Positions 20,672-32,412 of a stretch of 64,000 nucleotides of DNA are shown here, piece by piece. The DNA is from Erpobdella octoculata (lineage: Eukaryota > Annelida > Clitellata > Hirudinida > Erpobdellidae): assembly GCA_963978895.1 (NCBI GenBank), contig OZ022244.1, positions 9,653,585 through 9,717,584 on the forward strand, written 5' to 3'. Position 1 is the stretch's first letter, and every line of letters begins with the position of its first letter. The translations under genes were made by a program, and so were the position numbers. The notes beneath the pieces were generated by a model. It searched no databases. It was not told where the DNA came from and saw nothing but the letters and a program-made list of their open reading frames with translations.

Positions 20672-22320
20672 CTTTACTTGATTTAATTAATCTCTCTTTA
20701 TCTACATCTGTGTTTCCCTCTGTTCTTAAGTCCTCTTTTATTATCCCTACTATTAAAAATGCATCTCTTGATCCTTCTTCTCTATCTAGCTATAGGTCTG
20801 TCTCTAACCTATCCTTTATATCTAAAGGGTATCCTTTATCTCGCATTGCTAAAAGGGTATAAATGGCTGCCTCTGCAAATGCCCTTTCTCGCCTTCGAGC
20901 AAGACTTAAGTCTTGGAAAAGGCATTGTGAAAGAAAAATAAAGAAAGAAAGAAATAAAATTATGGAAAGAGTTGTGTATGAGCAAATAAGTGCTTATCTA
21001 ACTGCTTTCTCACTTCTTCCCTCTTCACAATCTGGCTTCAGACCTGGCCACTCTACTAAAACTGCTCTACTTAAGCTTCATAATGACCTCATTGTTTTTT
21101 TTTGACTCTGGCCTTTCTACCCCTCTTCTTTGTCTTGATTTATATCTGCATTTGATACAGTTGATCACTCACTGTTGTTGGATGTACTTGATAAATCTTT
21201 TAATATAACTAGTGATGCTCTCCGGTGGGTTAAATCTTATCTATCTGGTAGATATTCCTATGTTTCTATTGAATCTTCTAAATCTACTCCTGTATTTTTG
21301 AGCTATGGTGTGCCTCAAGGGTCTATTCTATGTCCTTTACTGTTTATTCTCTATACTTCTGAACTTCCTCATATTATATCTTCTCACTCTCTCAATAGTC
21401 AAATGTATGCTGATGACTCTTATGTCTATTCTACTTTCTCTAACTCTTCTCTTGAGTCTGTTCTTAATCAAATAGCTGCCTGCCTTCAATCTATTATATC
21501 CTGGAGTTCTTCTATGTGTCTCAAACTTAATCCCGACAAGTTTGAACTAATCTATTTCAATAAGTCCTCTAAATCTCTAAATCCTCTTCCTTTGGTTTTG
21601 CCACCACCATCTTTTCTTTCTATTTCTCCTTCTCCTTTGATTCGTAGCTTAGCTTTTCTCTTTGACTCCAACTTGTCTCTAACCCCTCAAATTACATCTG
21701 TTACTAAATCTTGTTATTTCCATATTCGCCGCATTAAGCAGCTTCGTCCACTTCTGGATGACCCTTCTCTACAACTTCTCTACAACTTCTAGTCTTTTCT
21801 CTTGTTCAGTCTCGAATTGATTACTGCAATTCACTATATTATGGTCTTCCTAACACTTCCCTTTATCCTCTCTCTAAAGCCTTCAACTCGGCTGCGAGCT
21901 TAGTTTCTCGCACCTCCTACTTCTCTCATATCTCTCCATCTCTTGTTCTTCTCCATTGGCTTCCTCTCAGATATAGGGTGATTTTTAAAATCTGTTTAAT
22001 AATGTATAAAATAAAAAACTGTCTTTCTCCTCTCTACTTAACTAATTTAATACATATCCCTCCTAAGTCTGGTCTTCGTTCTTCTCTTTTCTTAATCACT
22101 CTCGCATCTTTACTATTAAGCATTCTTTTGCTAAACGCTCTTTCTCCTACTCTGGTCCCTATCTCTGGAACTCTCTTCCTTCTTCTCTTACTAACTCTAC
22201 TTCACTCAGCTTTCCGGCGTGGACTTAAAACACATCTGTTTAATAAGTTCATGACCGAGCGCTATTGAACACTGCGTAAATAGCGCTATATAAATAATTG
22301 ATTTATTGATACATACATAC
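20672..22320 (+). pseudogene. CR1/L2-like LINE, 5'-truncated, with 3' tail
   Basis: It begins within the reverse transcriptase (LINLSLSTSVFPSVLKSS; SYRSVSNLSFIS), is interrupted by a 129-bp insertion at 20829-20957, and continues (SSQSGFRPGHSTKTALLKLH). One frameshift near 21105-21175 separates AFDTVDHSLL. The block 21175-21792 contains GVPQGSILCPLLF and the catalytic YADD (QMYADDSYVYS), followed by the thumb-like SRIDYCNSLYYGLP and LHWLPLRYRV after another stop. The 3' end, AGCGCTATATAAATAATTG followed by ATTTATTGAT, is a familiar L2/CR1-type tail. The tail directly precedes a Gypsy LTR at 22321. Inactive. Confidence 0.85.
20829..20957 (+). mobile_element. Short insertion with A-rich tail, probably a SINE
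   Basis: It interrupts the LINE coding sequence between FISK and IMERVV. It starts GGGTATCCTTTATCTCG and ends with AAAGAAAGAAAGAAAT. TAAA(A) occurs on both sides as a likely target duplication. No clear A or B box was recognised. Confidence 0.5.
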
Positions 22321-22562
22321 TGTAAGTTTACTTACTACGTTTATTTTGAAAACACAAAATAAGGTAAATCAAAATTTCTACACAACGACGACAATGATAA
22401 TAAACCCAACAACAACCAATCGAGAAAACAAAAGAGAGTTTTATAATATGTGCGCGCACTCCACGTACAGCTAGCCTGAGCCGACTCAGCCAAATAGGGG
22501 AAAGGCGCGCTCAAACACAATAGAAATCATCATGCATCATCTAGGGATGTGCTGAGCGCACA
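22321..22562 (-). mobile_element. 3' LTR of the minus-strand Gypsy
   Basis: On the minus strand it starts TGTGCGCTCAGCACATC and ends AGTAAACTTACA, with TGT...ACA ends, 242 bp. A purine-rich tract (GCAGGTGGGGTAC) precedes it at 22563-22575. An AATAAA is present near the end. The left border meets the LINE tail exactly. No matching 5' LTR exists because the element is truncated near 25437. Confidence 0.75.
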
Positions 22563-22679
22563 GTACCCCACCTGCAAAGAGCTGGAAGCCCCATAATCCT
22601 TTATAAAAAAAAATAGAAAGTTCAAGAGTTATCTTTAGCAATATTAAATGTTAATTTTCGAGAGCAAGGTGAATTCTGT

Positions 22680-23600
22680 GTGTGCATGTCCATCAGATCA
22701 ATAGCGGGTTGTAGACGCTCGATGGAAACGGTTTCATGCATGTTGTTGATGTTGATCACAAAGGTGTTATTCTCGAAATTACGTGAGATACTCCTGTATG
22801 GTCCTGAGTAAGGTCGTGTTAAAGAAGCAACTAGACCTGGTTTACGTAACCAAGCGTATGTACAAGTTTGAAGCTCCGATGGTATGTATACTTGGTGACG
22901 TGTGAAATCACGGTTTGGTGTCTTTGGATGATCAAGGTTGAAATCTAAAATGCAACCGGGAATGTTAGGCTATCGAACGTAGACAGCCTGAGCGGCGCTG
23001 GTACCTGTGTCCTCTCTGATTGAATTATTGAGACCTAATAACACTAAAGGTAAATTCTTGAGCCAGTCTCGTGAAGCGTTTTCTGATTTTGCTTTTAGGG
23101 CCTCTTTAAGGCGACGGTGTTGTCGTTCCACTGCTTGTGGATGATAGGCGGTTAAACGTCGTTTATCCACCCCAAGTTTGGCAACGACTTCCTTGAAGAG
23201 AAGTGTGTTCCACGATCGGAGATGAGAATGTCTGGTACACCATGTTGAGAGATCCATTGGAGGAGGGCTGTAGATGCTGCTTCTGCCGTAGCTACAGAAG
23301 TGGGATGAGCCGCAAACCATCGTGTGGTTCAATCAAAGATCGTAACCAGATATCGCTTATTGTTATTGGGTGGAAGGGGCCCAACAAAATCGATAAGTAC
23401 TGCAGCAAACCTCTCATGCTGCCCCAGATGTTTATACGGGGGCTTGACGTGTTTGGTGATTTTGGCTGCTTGACAATCGGGACATTGTTTCACTCGCTGC
23501 TTTATATCTTTGGTCATGTTGGGCCAGAAATACATCAGTCTGACTCGCCGCAATGTTGAATTTGCACCAGTATGAGACACAGAGTGAACTGCATCAATGA
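22680..23600 (-). pseudogene. Gypsy integrase region with GPY/F module
   Basis: Minus-strand pieces 23580-23329 and 23332-22970 give the zinc-binding end (MYFWPNMTKDIKQRVKQC..C), then VDFVGPLPPNNNKRYLVTIF around the first catalytic Asp. A broken central core follows. After further frameshifts come YHPQAVERQHRRLKEALK around the Glu and, at about 22850-22690, a GPYRSISR..FVI..SIERLQPA stretch typical of a Gypsy C-terminal GPY/F module. The block order agrees with a Ty3/Gypsy pol. At least three frameshifts or stops make it inactive. Confidence 0.85.
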
Positions 23601-24179
23601 TTTGGGTAAGATACGCGACAGGGACCAGAATGCCACCTGCAGATATTCAACATCAATGTCAAACGTTGACAAGTACTGCACTTGTCTGCGGAGACGTTCA
23701 CACTTTGATGGTGTTGTGAACATGAGCAGAAGCAGTTTGTGGTCTACTTTGAGTTTGAATTTTTGACCAAATAAAAGCCACTCAAAATGGTTGACAGCTT
23801 TAAAAACTGCTGTTAGCTCTTTGTCGAAAGCTGAGTAGTTCAGCTCAGCGCCTTTCAATTGTTGTGAGAAAAAACCAACGGGTCCTTTCTGAGAATGTAG
23901 TGCTGATCCAACACCAACTCCAGAAGCGTCCGTTGTTAGGGCATATGAGTCGTTCTCGGCAGGGTACACTAATTGAGAAGTGTCTATGGCAAGTTGAATG
24001 AGTTTGTCAAAAGCTGCTTGGCAATTAGATGTCCACTCGAAGACTACACCTTTATGCGTCAGAGACGTTAACGGTTGCTGGGTGGCAGATGCATTGGGAA
24101 TGAGCTTGCGATAGAAGTTGATCATGCCGAGGAACCGACGCACTTGTTTTACAGTTTTTGGCACTTTGAAATCACGCAA
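23601..24179 (-). pseudogene. Gypsy RT connection and RNase H region
   Basis: One open frame: FLGMINFYRKLIPNA (end of reverse transcriptase) and FEWTSNCQAAFDKL. Next is RNase H with LTTDASGVGVGSAL (catalytic Asp), the YSAFDKELTAVF block with its Glu, and FKLKVDHK. The frame then degrades. It joins the protease/RT part upstream (24180-25437) through a frameshift and the integrase part downstream. Confidence 0.88.
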
Positions 24180-25437
24180 ACCACATACTTTTCAGAGGCT
24201 GACTGATATCCAGATGACCAAGGAAATGAACTTCAGACACGTTGAACTGTGATTTCTTTTGGTTGAAAACAACGGTGTAGCATTTAAAAAAACTTGTCTA
24301 ATTCTGAAGCATGTATTTCTTTGGTGGTGAATAGAAGAATATCATCACAGTAAGCTATACTCAATATTGTTGTTCGATTGACATAGCCCTGTGTCGATGT
24401 ATCGTTGGAGCGTTTGAGAAGCATTCCTTAGTCCCATAGGCATGGCTGTATATTCATACAAACCGAAAGGGGTAATAACTGCTGTTTTTTGTTGATCCTC
24501 TCTAGATATTGGGATCTAAAAAAAGGCTTTTTGCAGATCAAGCTTGGAGAATGTGCAGTTTGATGGTATTCGTGACAACAAGTCATCAATGCGTGGTGGC
24601 ATGTAGTTGTTTTTGATTGTGACGCTGTTGAGGCGAGTGTAATCTGCAACAAATCTCCATGTGCCGTCTGGTTTTTTTGCTGCAAAGAAGGGCGACGCAT
24701 ATTGAGATGATGAACGTACCATTCGGCCAAGTTTTAATTCATTATTAATTTCATTACGAGCCGCTTTTATCTTGTTTGGGCTGAGACGGTATGCCTGCGC
24801 TGGTTTTGGAACGGCCGTCGTATGAATTCTGAAGTTTATATTTAGTGTTGGTCGAGGCGCGTTGATGTCAAACACCACAGAATTCTTTGCCAGCACAATG
24901 GAGATGGTGTCATCCGAAGTCTTTATTGCGTGGAATCGGAGTTCACCATTAGCGTTGGAGCGGCTATCAATAAACTGAACCGATAATTTTGTTTGAGAGT
25001 CGACAAGGAGTTTACGTGAAACGTCAATGAGTAGTTGGTTGTGTGTGAAAAAGTCGGCACCTAGAATGGGCTCTCGAACATCTGCGACGATGAATTCCAC
25101 CTCGAAACAACGACAACGGTGAGGAAAGGTAACGGTGGTTGTAAGAGAACCGTAGACCTTGATTTTTGTGTCGTTTGCTGCTGTGAGTGTAACCGTCGAT
25201 GGAACGGCTTTTGACTTGAATGTAGAAGGCAATAATGAGACGTCAGCTCTTGTGTCGACCAACAGTTGGATCGGGCGATTGAAGATAGTGGCAGCAACGG
25301 CAAATGCTGTTTTGCAGCAGTGAGGTGCCGCCGACTGACTCTAGCTGATTGGCGGTTTTTGGATTTTGTGATTTCCAGCTGCATGGAGTTGTGCATTTAG
25401 TGACCTTCTTGAAGATAGTGGCAGCAACCCTATTTTC
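24180..25437 (-). pseudogene. Gypsy protease and reverse transcriptase region
   Basis: A minus-strand frame from 25262 shows the aspartic protease (VDTRADVSLLP; the usual DTG/DSG triad reads DTR here) and ILGADFF. It continues into reverse transcriptase with YRLSPNKIKAARNEI, SPFFAAKKPDGTWRFVADY and KLDLQKAF. Beyond a frameshift at about 24515-24530 the PMGLRNA block and, in another frame near 24345, YCDD (catalytic) can be read. gag is absent: the element stops at about 25437 where a Helitron-type repeat begins. Together with 22321-23600 it forms a 5'-truncated Gypsy of about 3.1 kb. The DTR change and frameshifts argue that it is dead. Confidence 0.88.
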
Positions 25438-25442
25438 CACCC

Positions 25443-25910
25443 CACATTTGAAGTCGTGGAAACTAATTTTTAAAAAATGCTAAAACACGCATTTCATTAT
25501 TTTTGGAGTAGAAACTAAATACTAATTTTTACTCCTGTAGCATTCATAGTTTTTGAGTAGCAGCTACTTTAAAAACCAAATAACCCAATTTTCCCACCCA
25601 CATTTGAGATCCGGGAAACCAAATTTTCAAAAAATTATGAAACACGTATCTTTTTATTTTTCAAGAAGAATCCATATACCAAATTTCAAAATCTCCTCAT
25701 TTGTGGTTTTCGAGATATACATTGTTTTAGAAAAAAGTTTGTTTTCCAGTTTCTTCCCCTCAGGAGCAAAATTTTCAAAAATCCTTTCTTAGTGGATGGT
25801 TTCGCAATAAAAGTAATATAAGTTCCAAATTTCACGTTCCTAGGATGAGGCGTTTGAGCTCGGCGTTGATTATCAGTCAGTCAATCAGTCAGGACATGTT
25901 CTTTTATATA
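25443..25910 (-). mobile_element. CGGGCC-family Helitron-type element, 5' part
   Basis: Internal repeat units (CCACATTTGAGATCCGGGAAA, TTTTTGAGTAGCAGCTACTT) end with GAGCTCGGCGTTGATTATCA and GTCAGTCAATCAGTCAGGAC, the reverse complement of the family's 5' end. Its border truncates the Gypsy at 25437. Confidence 0.7.
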
Positions 25911-25916
25911 TATATA

Positions 25917-28231
25917 CTAGCAATGCCCGTAGCGGCTTCGCTCGCATGAAATTTGAGAATTTGAACCATGCATACATAGTAGAGTACTGCACGGATCAAT
26001 TTTTTAGGTCTCGGCTCGGCCCGTCGACAACTTGGTTCAACCCGTTTCAAAAACCGAAATTCCTGGCCCGGCACGGCCAGTCTAATATGGGCCCGGCCCG
26101 TTTTTACAGGCCTAGAAGTTTTATATACTTGATGAAAAACTTCGGCCCTTCCCACCTTGACTTCACGTTTAGCCTGAACACCCTAAAATCACTAAAATGT
26201 CTATATACTTGGTTAAAAATCTTTGCCCGTCCCACCTTGATTTAAGGTTTGGGCAGGGCCGTATGAAGACCCTAAAATAACGGCTTGGCCCGTCCGTCCG
26301 GTGATAAACTGAACTCATTTACTTTTAACCGGCACAAAACCTCAAAATACTATTTTTCACATCTGTAGCACTTACAGTTTTTGAGTAGCAGTTATTTTAA
26401 AATCAAATAACCTTTTTTCCACCTCACATTTGAGGTCCTGGAACTGGAAATCAAATTTTCAAAAAATGGTAAAACACGTATATCATTATTTCTGGAGTAG
26501 AAACCAAATACTAATTTTTACTCCTGTAGCATCTACTGTTTTCGAGTAGCAGTTACATTAAAAACCAAATAACCTTATTTTCCACCCCACATTTGAGGTC
26601 CTGAAAACCAAATTTTAAAAAAATGGTAAAACACGTATATCTTTATTTTTAGAATAGAAGCTAAATACTAATTTTTACATCTGTGGTATTTACAGTTTTT
26701 GAGTAGCAGTTACTTCAAAAAACAAATAACCCTATTTTCCACCCCACATTTGAAGTCCTGGAAACCAAATTTTCGAAAAATGCTAAAACACGTATTTCAT
26801 TATTTTTGGAGTAGAAACTAAATACTAATTTTCACTCCTGTAGCATTCACAGTTTTTGAGTGAAACACGTATCTTTTTATTTTTCAAAAAGAATCTATAT
26901 ACCAAATTTCAAAATCTCCTCATTTTTGGTTTTCGAGATATACATTGTTTTAGAAAAAAGTTTGTTTTCCAGTTTTTTTTCCCTCAGGAGCAAAATTTTC
27001 AAAAATCCTTTCTTAGCGGATGAAATATGGATTCTTCTTGAAAAATAAAAATATACGTGTTTTACCATTTTTTGAAAATTCGGTTTCCCGGACCTCAAAT
27101 GAGGGTTGGAAAAGTGGGTTATTTGGTTTTTTAAGTAGCTGCTACTCAAAAACTGTGAATGCTACAGGAGTAAAAATTAGTATTTAGTTTCTACTCCAAA
27201 AATAATGGAATACGTGTTTTAACATTTTGTGAAAATTTGGTTTCCAGGACTTCAAATCTGGGGTGGAAAATAGGGTAATTTGTTTTTAAAGTAACTGCTA
27301 CTCAAAAACTGTAAATACTACAGATGTAAAAATATGTATTTAGTTTCTATTTTAAAAATAAAGATATACGTATTTTGCCATTTTTTTAAAATTTGGTTTC
27401 TAGGTTGTGGAAAATAAGGTTAATTGGTTTTTAATGTAACTGCTACTTGAAAACTGTAGGTGTTGCAGGAGTAAAGATTAGTATTTGGTTTCTACTCCAG
27501 AAATAATGATATACGTGTTTTACCATTTTTTGAAAATTTGGTTTCCAGGACTTCAAATATGGGGTGGAAATAGGGTTACTTGGTTTTTAAAGTAACTGCT
27601 ACTCTAAAACTGTAAATGCTACAAAAATAAAATTAGTATTTAGTTTCTACTCTAAAAATAATGATATACGTGTTCCACCATTTTTTGAAAATTTGGTTTC
27701 CAGGACCTCAAATGTGAAGTGGAAAAAGGGTTATTTGATTTAAAAAAAACTGCTTCTCAAAAACTGTAAGTGCTACAGATGTGAAAATTAGTATTTTGAG
27801 GTTTTGTGCCGGTAAAAAGTAGATGAGTTCAGTTTATCACCGGACGAACGGGCCAAGCCGTTATTTTAGGGTCTTCATACGGCCCTGCCCAAACCTTAAA
27901 TAAAGGTGGGACGGGCCGAGATTTTTAACCAAGTATATAGACATTTTAGTGATTTTAGGGTATTCAGACTGGCCGGGCTAAACCTGAAATCAAGGTGGGA
28001 CGGGCTGAAGTTTTTCATCAAGTATATAGAAATTCTAGGCCTGTAAAAACGGGTCGGCCCATATTAGACGGGCCGTACCAGGCCAGGAATTTCGGTTTTT
28101 GAAACGGGTTGGGCCAAGTTGTCGACGGGCCGAGCCGAGACCTAAAAAATTGATCCGTGCAGTACTCTACTATGTATGCACGTTCAAATTCTCTAATTTC
28201 ATGCGAGCGAAGCCGCTACGGGCACTGCTAG
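25917..28231. mobile_element. Palindromic double copy of the CGGGCC-family Helitron-type element
   Basis: The left end reads CTAGCAATGCCCGTAGCGGC and the right end is its near-exact complement, GCCGCTACGGGCACTGCTAG. Both lie in TA tracts. CGGGCC-rich blocks (25990-26320 and 27800-28150) and internal repeats mirror each other around about 27020-27040. The 3' end has an AGCG-AAGC-CGCT stem-loop 12 bases before CTAG|T, which is Helitron-like. The 5' TCCTGACTGACTG ends are missing, so two copies are fused tail-to-tail. No transposase is encoded. Confidence 0.75.
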
Positions 28232-28276
28232 TATATATATATATATGTATGTATATATATATATATATATATATAT

Positions 28277-29619
28277 AGATAAAATATTTAAAAAAAACTT
28301 TTCAAAATATCATGGTTTTGTGAACTAGAAAGATGAAAATAATTTTTTTCTGGGCTGTGAGAGAAATGTCTTGATGGAGGCGTGCAATAATTGTGGACAT
28401 TATTATAACAAACAAGTCATAAATATTTTACACTTAAAACGTGGGGCGCCTTTTTACTCAAACTAACCTTTTGCTATTTTTTAAACAGGATAGAATGCTT
28501 TTTTGAATATAATTTTTACAACGGTAGCACTTACATTTTTTGAGTAGAAGTTATTCTAAAAAAACAAATAGCCCTTTTTTACACCCCACATTTGAAGTAC
28601 TGAAAACCAAATTTTCAAAAAATAAAAAAATTACGTGTTTAACCATTTTTTGAAAAAAAGATATACGTGTTTTAACAATTTTTGATAATTTGATTTCCAG
28701 GGCCCCAAATGTGGAGTGAAAAAAAATTGATTGAAAACTCCAAAAACTAAATGGTTAAAGTTTTGCAATTTAGTACCAAGTATATTTATAAAAAAAAACA
28801 AATATATGTTTTATTAATTTTTGAAAACTTGGTTTCCAGGACTTCAAATGTAGGATGAAAAAGAGGGTTATTTTTTTATTACTCAGAAGGTGAAAATACT
28901 ACAAATATAAAACATAGTGATTAGATATTACTTAGATAATAAAGTTACACATGTTGTACCAAATTTTTTATATTTTGGATTTCAGGACTACAAATGTAGG
29001 GTGGAGAAAAAGATTATTTGCTTGAAAACTCAATAACTGAAAATGTAAAAACTTAAAATTCAGTATTTAGGTTTTTTAAATAATAAGATACATGTTTTAT
29101 TATTTTGTTGAAAAATTAGTTTCGAAGCTCTGAGGTTTTGTGTCCTTTAAAACTGGCTGAGTCCAGTTGATCACGGACCCGGCCAGGCCTCGATTTTTTT
29201 GCTTAAGAAACGAGCCAGTTTAGGTTTAAATAAGCTAGGCCTAGAATATTTTGCTTATAAAATAAGCCGGGAGCGGGTCTAAAAAAATTTGTGTAGGGCT
29301 CTATGGGTTAGAGTACTAAACGAAACGGACTGGGTCGTGCTTTTAGGGTCTTCAGTCGGGTCGGGCCAAACGTGAAGTCAAGGTGGGACGTGCCGAGATT
29401 TTTCGCAATGAATATAAAAATTGTAGGCCTGTTAAATTAGGCCGTGCCCAAATTAGACGGGCTGGGCGGGCCTGAAATTTTGGCTTATGAAACGGGCCGG
29501 GCCAAGTTTTCGACGAGCCGGGCCGTAAAAAAATGGCCGGTGCAGTACTCAACTCTACTATGGATGCACAATTCAAATTCTCTAATTTCAAGCAAGCGAA
29601 GCGCGACGGTCACTGCTAG
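28277..29619 (+). mobile_element. CGGGCC-family Helitron-type element in duplicated locus, copy A
   Basis: It starts just after a (TA)n run, continues through internal repeats, then GAGGTTTTGTG, the CGGGCC block and CACTGCTAG|T. Apart from scattered substitutions it matches 59298-60600. Short ORFs inside it are by-products. Confidence 0.75.
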
Positions 29620-29640
29620 TATTTATATAAATGACTTTAT

Positions 29641-29645
29641 GTCTG
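29641..29645. repeat. Target-site duplication GTCTG (left)
   Basis: Matches 34356-34360. The uninterrupted site is preserved at 60621-60630 (ATGTCTGCAT). Confidence 0.93.
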
Positions 29646-29816
29646 TGTTGTGACGAGACACTCCAGGTGTAGTCAGATGCGCCTTCCAAGCTAGCTACCG
29701 AGTTGTTGCGAGAAAGTTCTGTTTAGTGTTTTGCGAGTTGCACGGTATTTACATTACGTGTTTCTTGTTATTTATAATGTGTTTTGAAAGAATAAAGTTT
29801 TCTGAAAGACAAAACA
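29646..29816 (+). mobile_element. 5' LTR of Gypsy element
   Basis: 171 bp, starts TGTTGTGACGAGACACTCC, ends GAAAGACAAAACA. By eye it differs from the 3' LTR at 8 of 171 positions. It contains AATAAAG near the end. The first and last bases (TGTTGT/ACAACA in the 3' copy) are inverted repeats. Confidence 0.95.
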
Positions 29817-29818
29817 AT

Positions 29819-29831
29819 TGGCGCAGTCGAC
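29819..29831 (+). other. Primer binding site candidate
   Basis: TGGCGCAGTCGAC begins two bases after the LTR. This is the expected place. The leading TGGCGCAGTCG resembles the serine-tRNA-type site described for 297/17.6-like elements, but the tRNA assignment is tentative. Confidence 0.65.
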
Positions 29832-31281
29832 ATGTCTGAAGTTGATAAATTAATTAAATTGTTCGCTGAACAAGAGAGATATCGTTCAGAACAAGAAAAG
29901 ACTTCGCGAAAAAGAACGAGCAGAACACATAAAACAAATCGAGAGGTTGATTTTGAGTTTACAACCATCGGCAACAAATATTCCCAGTTTCGAAGCTTTC
30001 GATCCTTTGAAAGAATTATGGAAAGATTACTGAGCAAGGTTTGAAACTTTCACTGGTGCTCATTCGGTTCCTGGTCGAAAAATACCTCAAGTTTTCTTGA
30101 CTAATCAAACCTCGTCAACATACAAGTTTCTTGATACGTTAGCAAGTCAGCAAACACCGCCAAAAAAAGCCAATGACTTAACGATAGAAGAAATCGAAAT
30201 GTTTATGGGAAATCAATTTAACCCATCAAAGTTTGTCGTCCGAGAAAGATACAAATTCTGGACCGCAATGAAACAAGAACCAGGTGAAACCATCAACCAG
30301 TTGGCGGCAAGAATTCGTCAAGCAGCGACAACTTGTGATTTCGCTTCCATCGAGAATCCACGAGACGAAGCAATGAGGACCAGATTCATCTGTTCCGTCA
30401 ACAATGAAGCAGTCCTCCGAGCTCTGTTCCGCATAAATGACGATGAGTTATCTTTTGCAAGAGCAATAGAGATAGCATGCGAAACCGAAGATGCAGCTCA
30501 AGTTGCAAAAGAAATCGTTTGCGAAAAAACCCCATCACCTGAGAGAACGTCTCAGGTATTCAAAGTTGATCGAAGAAAGCAGAAGAAACATACGGAATAT
30601 CATCAGCAGCACGCAACTGATAAAACGCCAAATGTTCCTAAAGAAAAGTGTCGACGTTGCGGTAAGAACAACCACACTTTTAAAGAATGTCGTTTTGCAA
30701 ACTACAAATGCAATTTTTGTCAAAAGAAAGGACATCTGCAAGCTGTTTGTCTAAAAAAGAAAAGACAAGTTCAGTGTATATTTGCAAAAGATGAATTCGT
30801 GAAAGAACACGTGTTCACCATGAAAGGACGAAATCCTTTGTTGCAACAGTTGACTCTCAACAGTCAACCCTTCAGTGTTCTCATTGATAGTGGTTCCAGA
30901 GACAACTTTTGTTCACGAGCTGCATGGATAAAACTGGGGAAACCGAAGTTGCAGCTGAATAATAAAAGATATTGTTCAGCAACGGGAGATGACATCCCAA
31001 CAATGGGCACATTTGAAACAGAAGTAAAATTGAAAAACTCTGACATCCAAAGAAGAGTGTGGTTCAATGTCACAAAAGCACATGATCTCAACCTACTGGG
31101 ATTTGAGGCGATATGTGATATGAAGATTGACTTCACCGCATTGCTGTCAAAGAACTTCAGTTCCGTTCAAGTTATAACGGAAACAACAGAAAACCACCTT
31201 AAAATGAATGTCAACTTTTGTGCTCTGAATACAGCGAATTGTTCAATCCACAACTGGGGTGTCTTAATGATGTCAAACTAG
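29832..31281 (+). pseudogene. Gypsy gag, zinc knuckles and protease
   Basis: A short ORF (29832-30044) holds the gag start (MSEVDKLIKLFAEQERY). A frameshift at about 30040 leads to the main frame 30097-31281 (394 codons). That frame carries capsid-like sequence (FWTAMKQEPGETINQLAARI; RTRFICSVNNEAVLRALF). Two CCHC knuckles follow, CRRCGKNNHTFKEC and CNFCQKKGHLQAVC, then the aspartic protease active site LIDSGSRDNF. The style is that of K02A2.6-like Gypsy elements of invertebrates. The frame is lost near 31230-31280 before reverse transcriptase. gag would form particles and protease would cleave the polyprotein if intact. Confidence 0.9.
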
Positions 31282-32412
31282 AAATAAAGTTCAAACCAGA
31301 TTCGGTACCGATTTTCTGCAAGCCCCGGACGGTACCGTTTGCTATCCTGGAAGAATTGAACAGCGTGTATGATGCTGGAATAAGAAAATGGTATATGGAT
31401 TCCAGCTCAGTTCAATCATTATGGAACCCCGGTAGTTCCAGTCAGAAAACGGATTCAACCGAATCAGAAAAAGGCAGGACTAAGAATCTGTGGAGATTAC
31501 TTGGTAACGATCAACTCTCAACTTGAAACACATCGTTACCCAATACCACTTCCAGAAGATCTGATGAGAAAACTAGGGGGAAGTTTTTGCTTCAGTAAAA
31601 TCGATCTCGCGGATGCATACCTCCAGATTAAAGTGGCACCAGAAAGTCAAAGAAGACTAGCGTTGAGCACGCACAAAGGTGTACTTCTACAAACACGTCT
31701 ACCTTTTGGCATCACTTCAGCTCCAGGTTATTTTCAAGAAATAATGGACAATTTAACGTGTGATCTACCAGGAGTAGCGGTGTATTTAGACGACATTCTA
31801 GTGAGTGGAACCACAGCTGACGAGCATCTGAGAAACCTACGGAATCTTTTTCAACGTTTACAAGAAAGAGGTTTAAAGTGCAATCAAAGGAAATGCGTTT
31901 TTGCTCAACCGTCAGTGGAATACTTGGGACATCGACTCACCAGAAACGGCATAGAAAAAGGAAAACAAGTAGATGCAGTGACGAAGATGCCACCGCCAAC
32001 AAACGTTTCTTCTCTGCGATCGTTTCTGGGATCGGTACAGTTATACGGAAAGTTCATCAAGAACCTTTCGACCTTAACCGAACCGTTAACTCGTCTCACA
32101 AAGAAAAACACAACATGGCAATGGGGCGTCAAAGAAAATGCAGTGTTTCAACATCTTAAAAATATTCTTGCGAATGAAGTTAGTCTAGCTCATTTCGATC
32201 CTACGTCTTTCTTAAGAATGTCATGCGATGCGTCGGAAGTAGGAATTGGAGCAGTGTTGTTCCACAGATATGGCGATGGTTCTGAACGTCCTCTTTACAA
32301 CGTGTCTAAAACATTGACAGACACACAACGACGCTACAGCCAGATTCAAAAAAGAAGCACTTTCTATCATTTTTGGTCTGCAGAAATTTCATCAATTCTT
32401 GTACGGGAGTAG
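31218..32412 (+). pseudogene. Gypsy reverse transcriptase and RNase H start
   Basis: Two frames: 31218-31526 (KFKPDSVPIFCKPRTVPFAI, the start of the domain) and 31501-32412. The second has FSKIDLADAYLQI, LPFGITSAPGYFQEIMD and the catalytic YLDD (AVYLDDILVSG). It goes on with VEYLGHRLTRNGI, SLRSFLGSVQLYGKFI and the first RNase H Asp (MSCDASEVGIGAVL). A frameshift at about 31385 breaks the N-terminal part and another near 32345-32400 breaks RNase H. The catalytic residues seen are intact, so damage is mainly by small indels. Confidence 0.93.
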
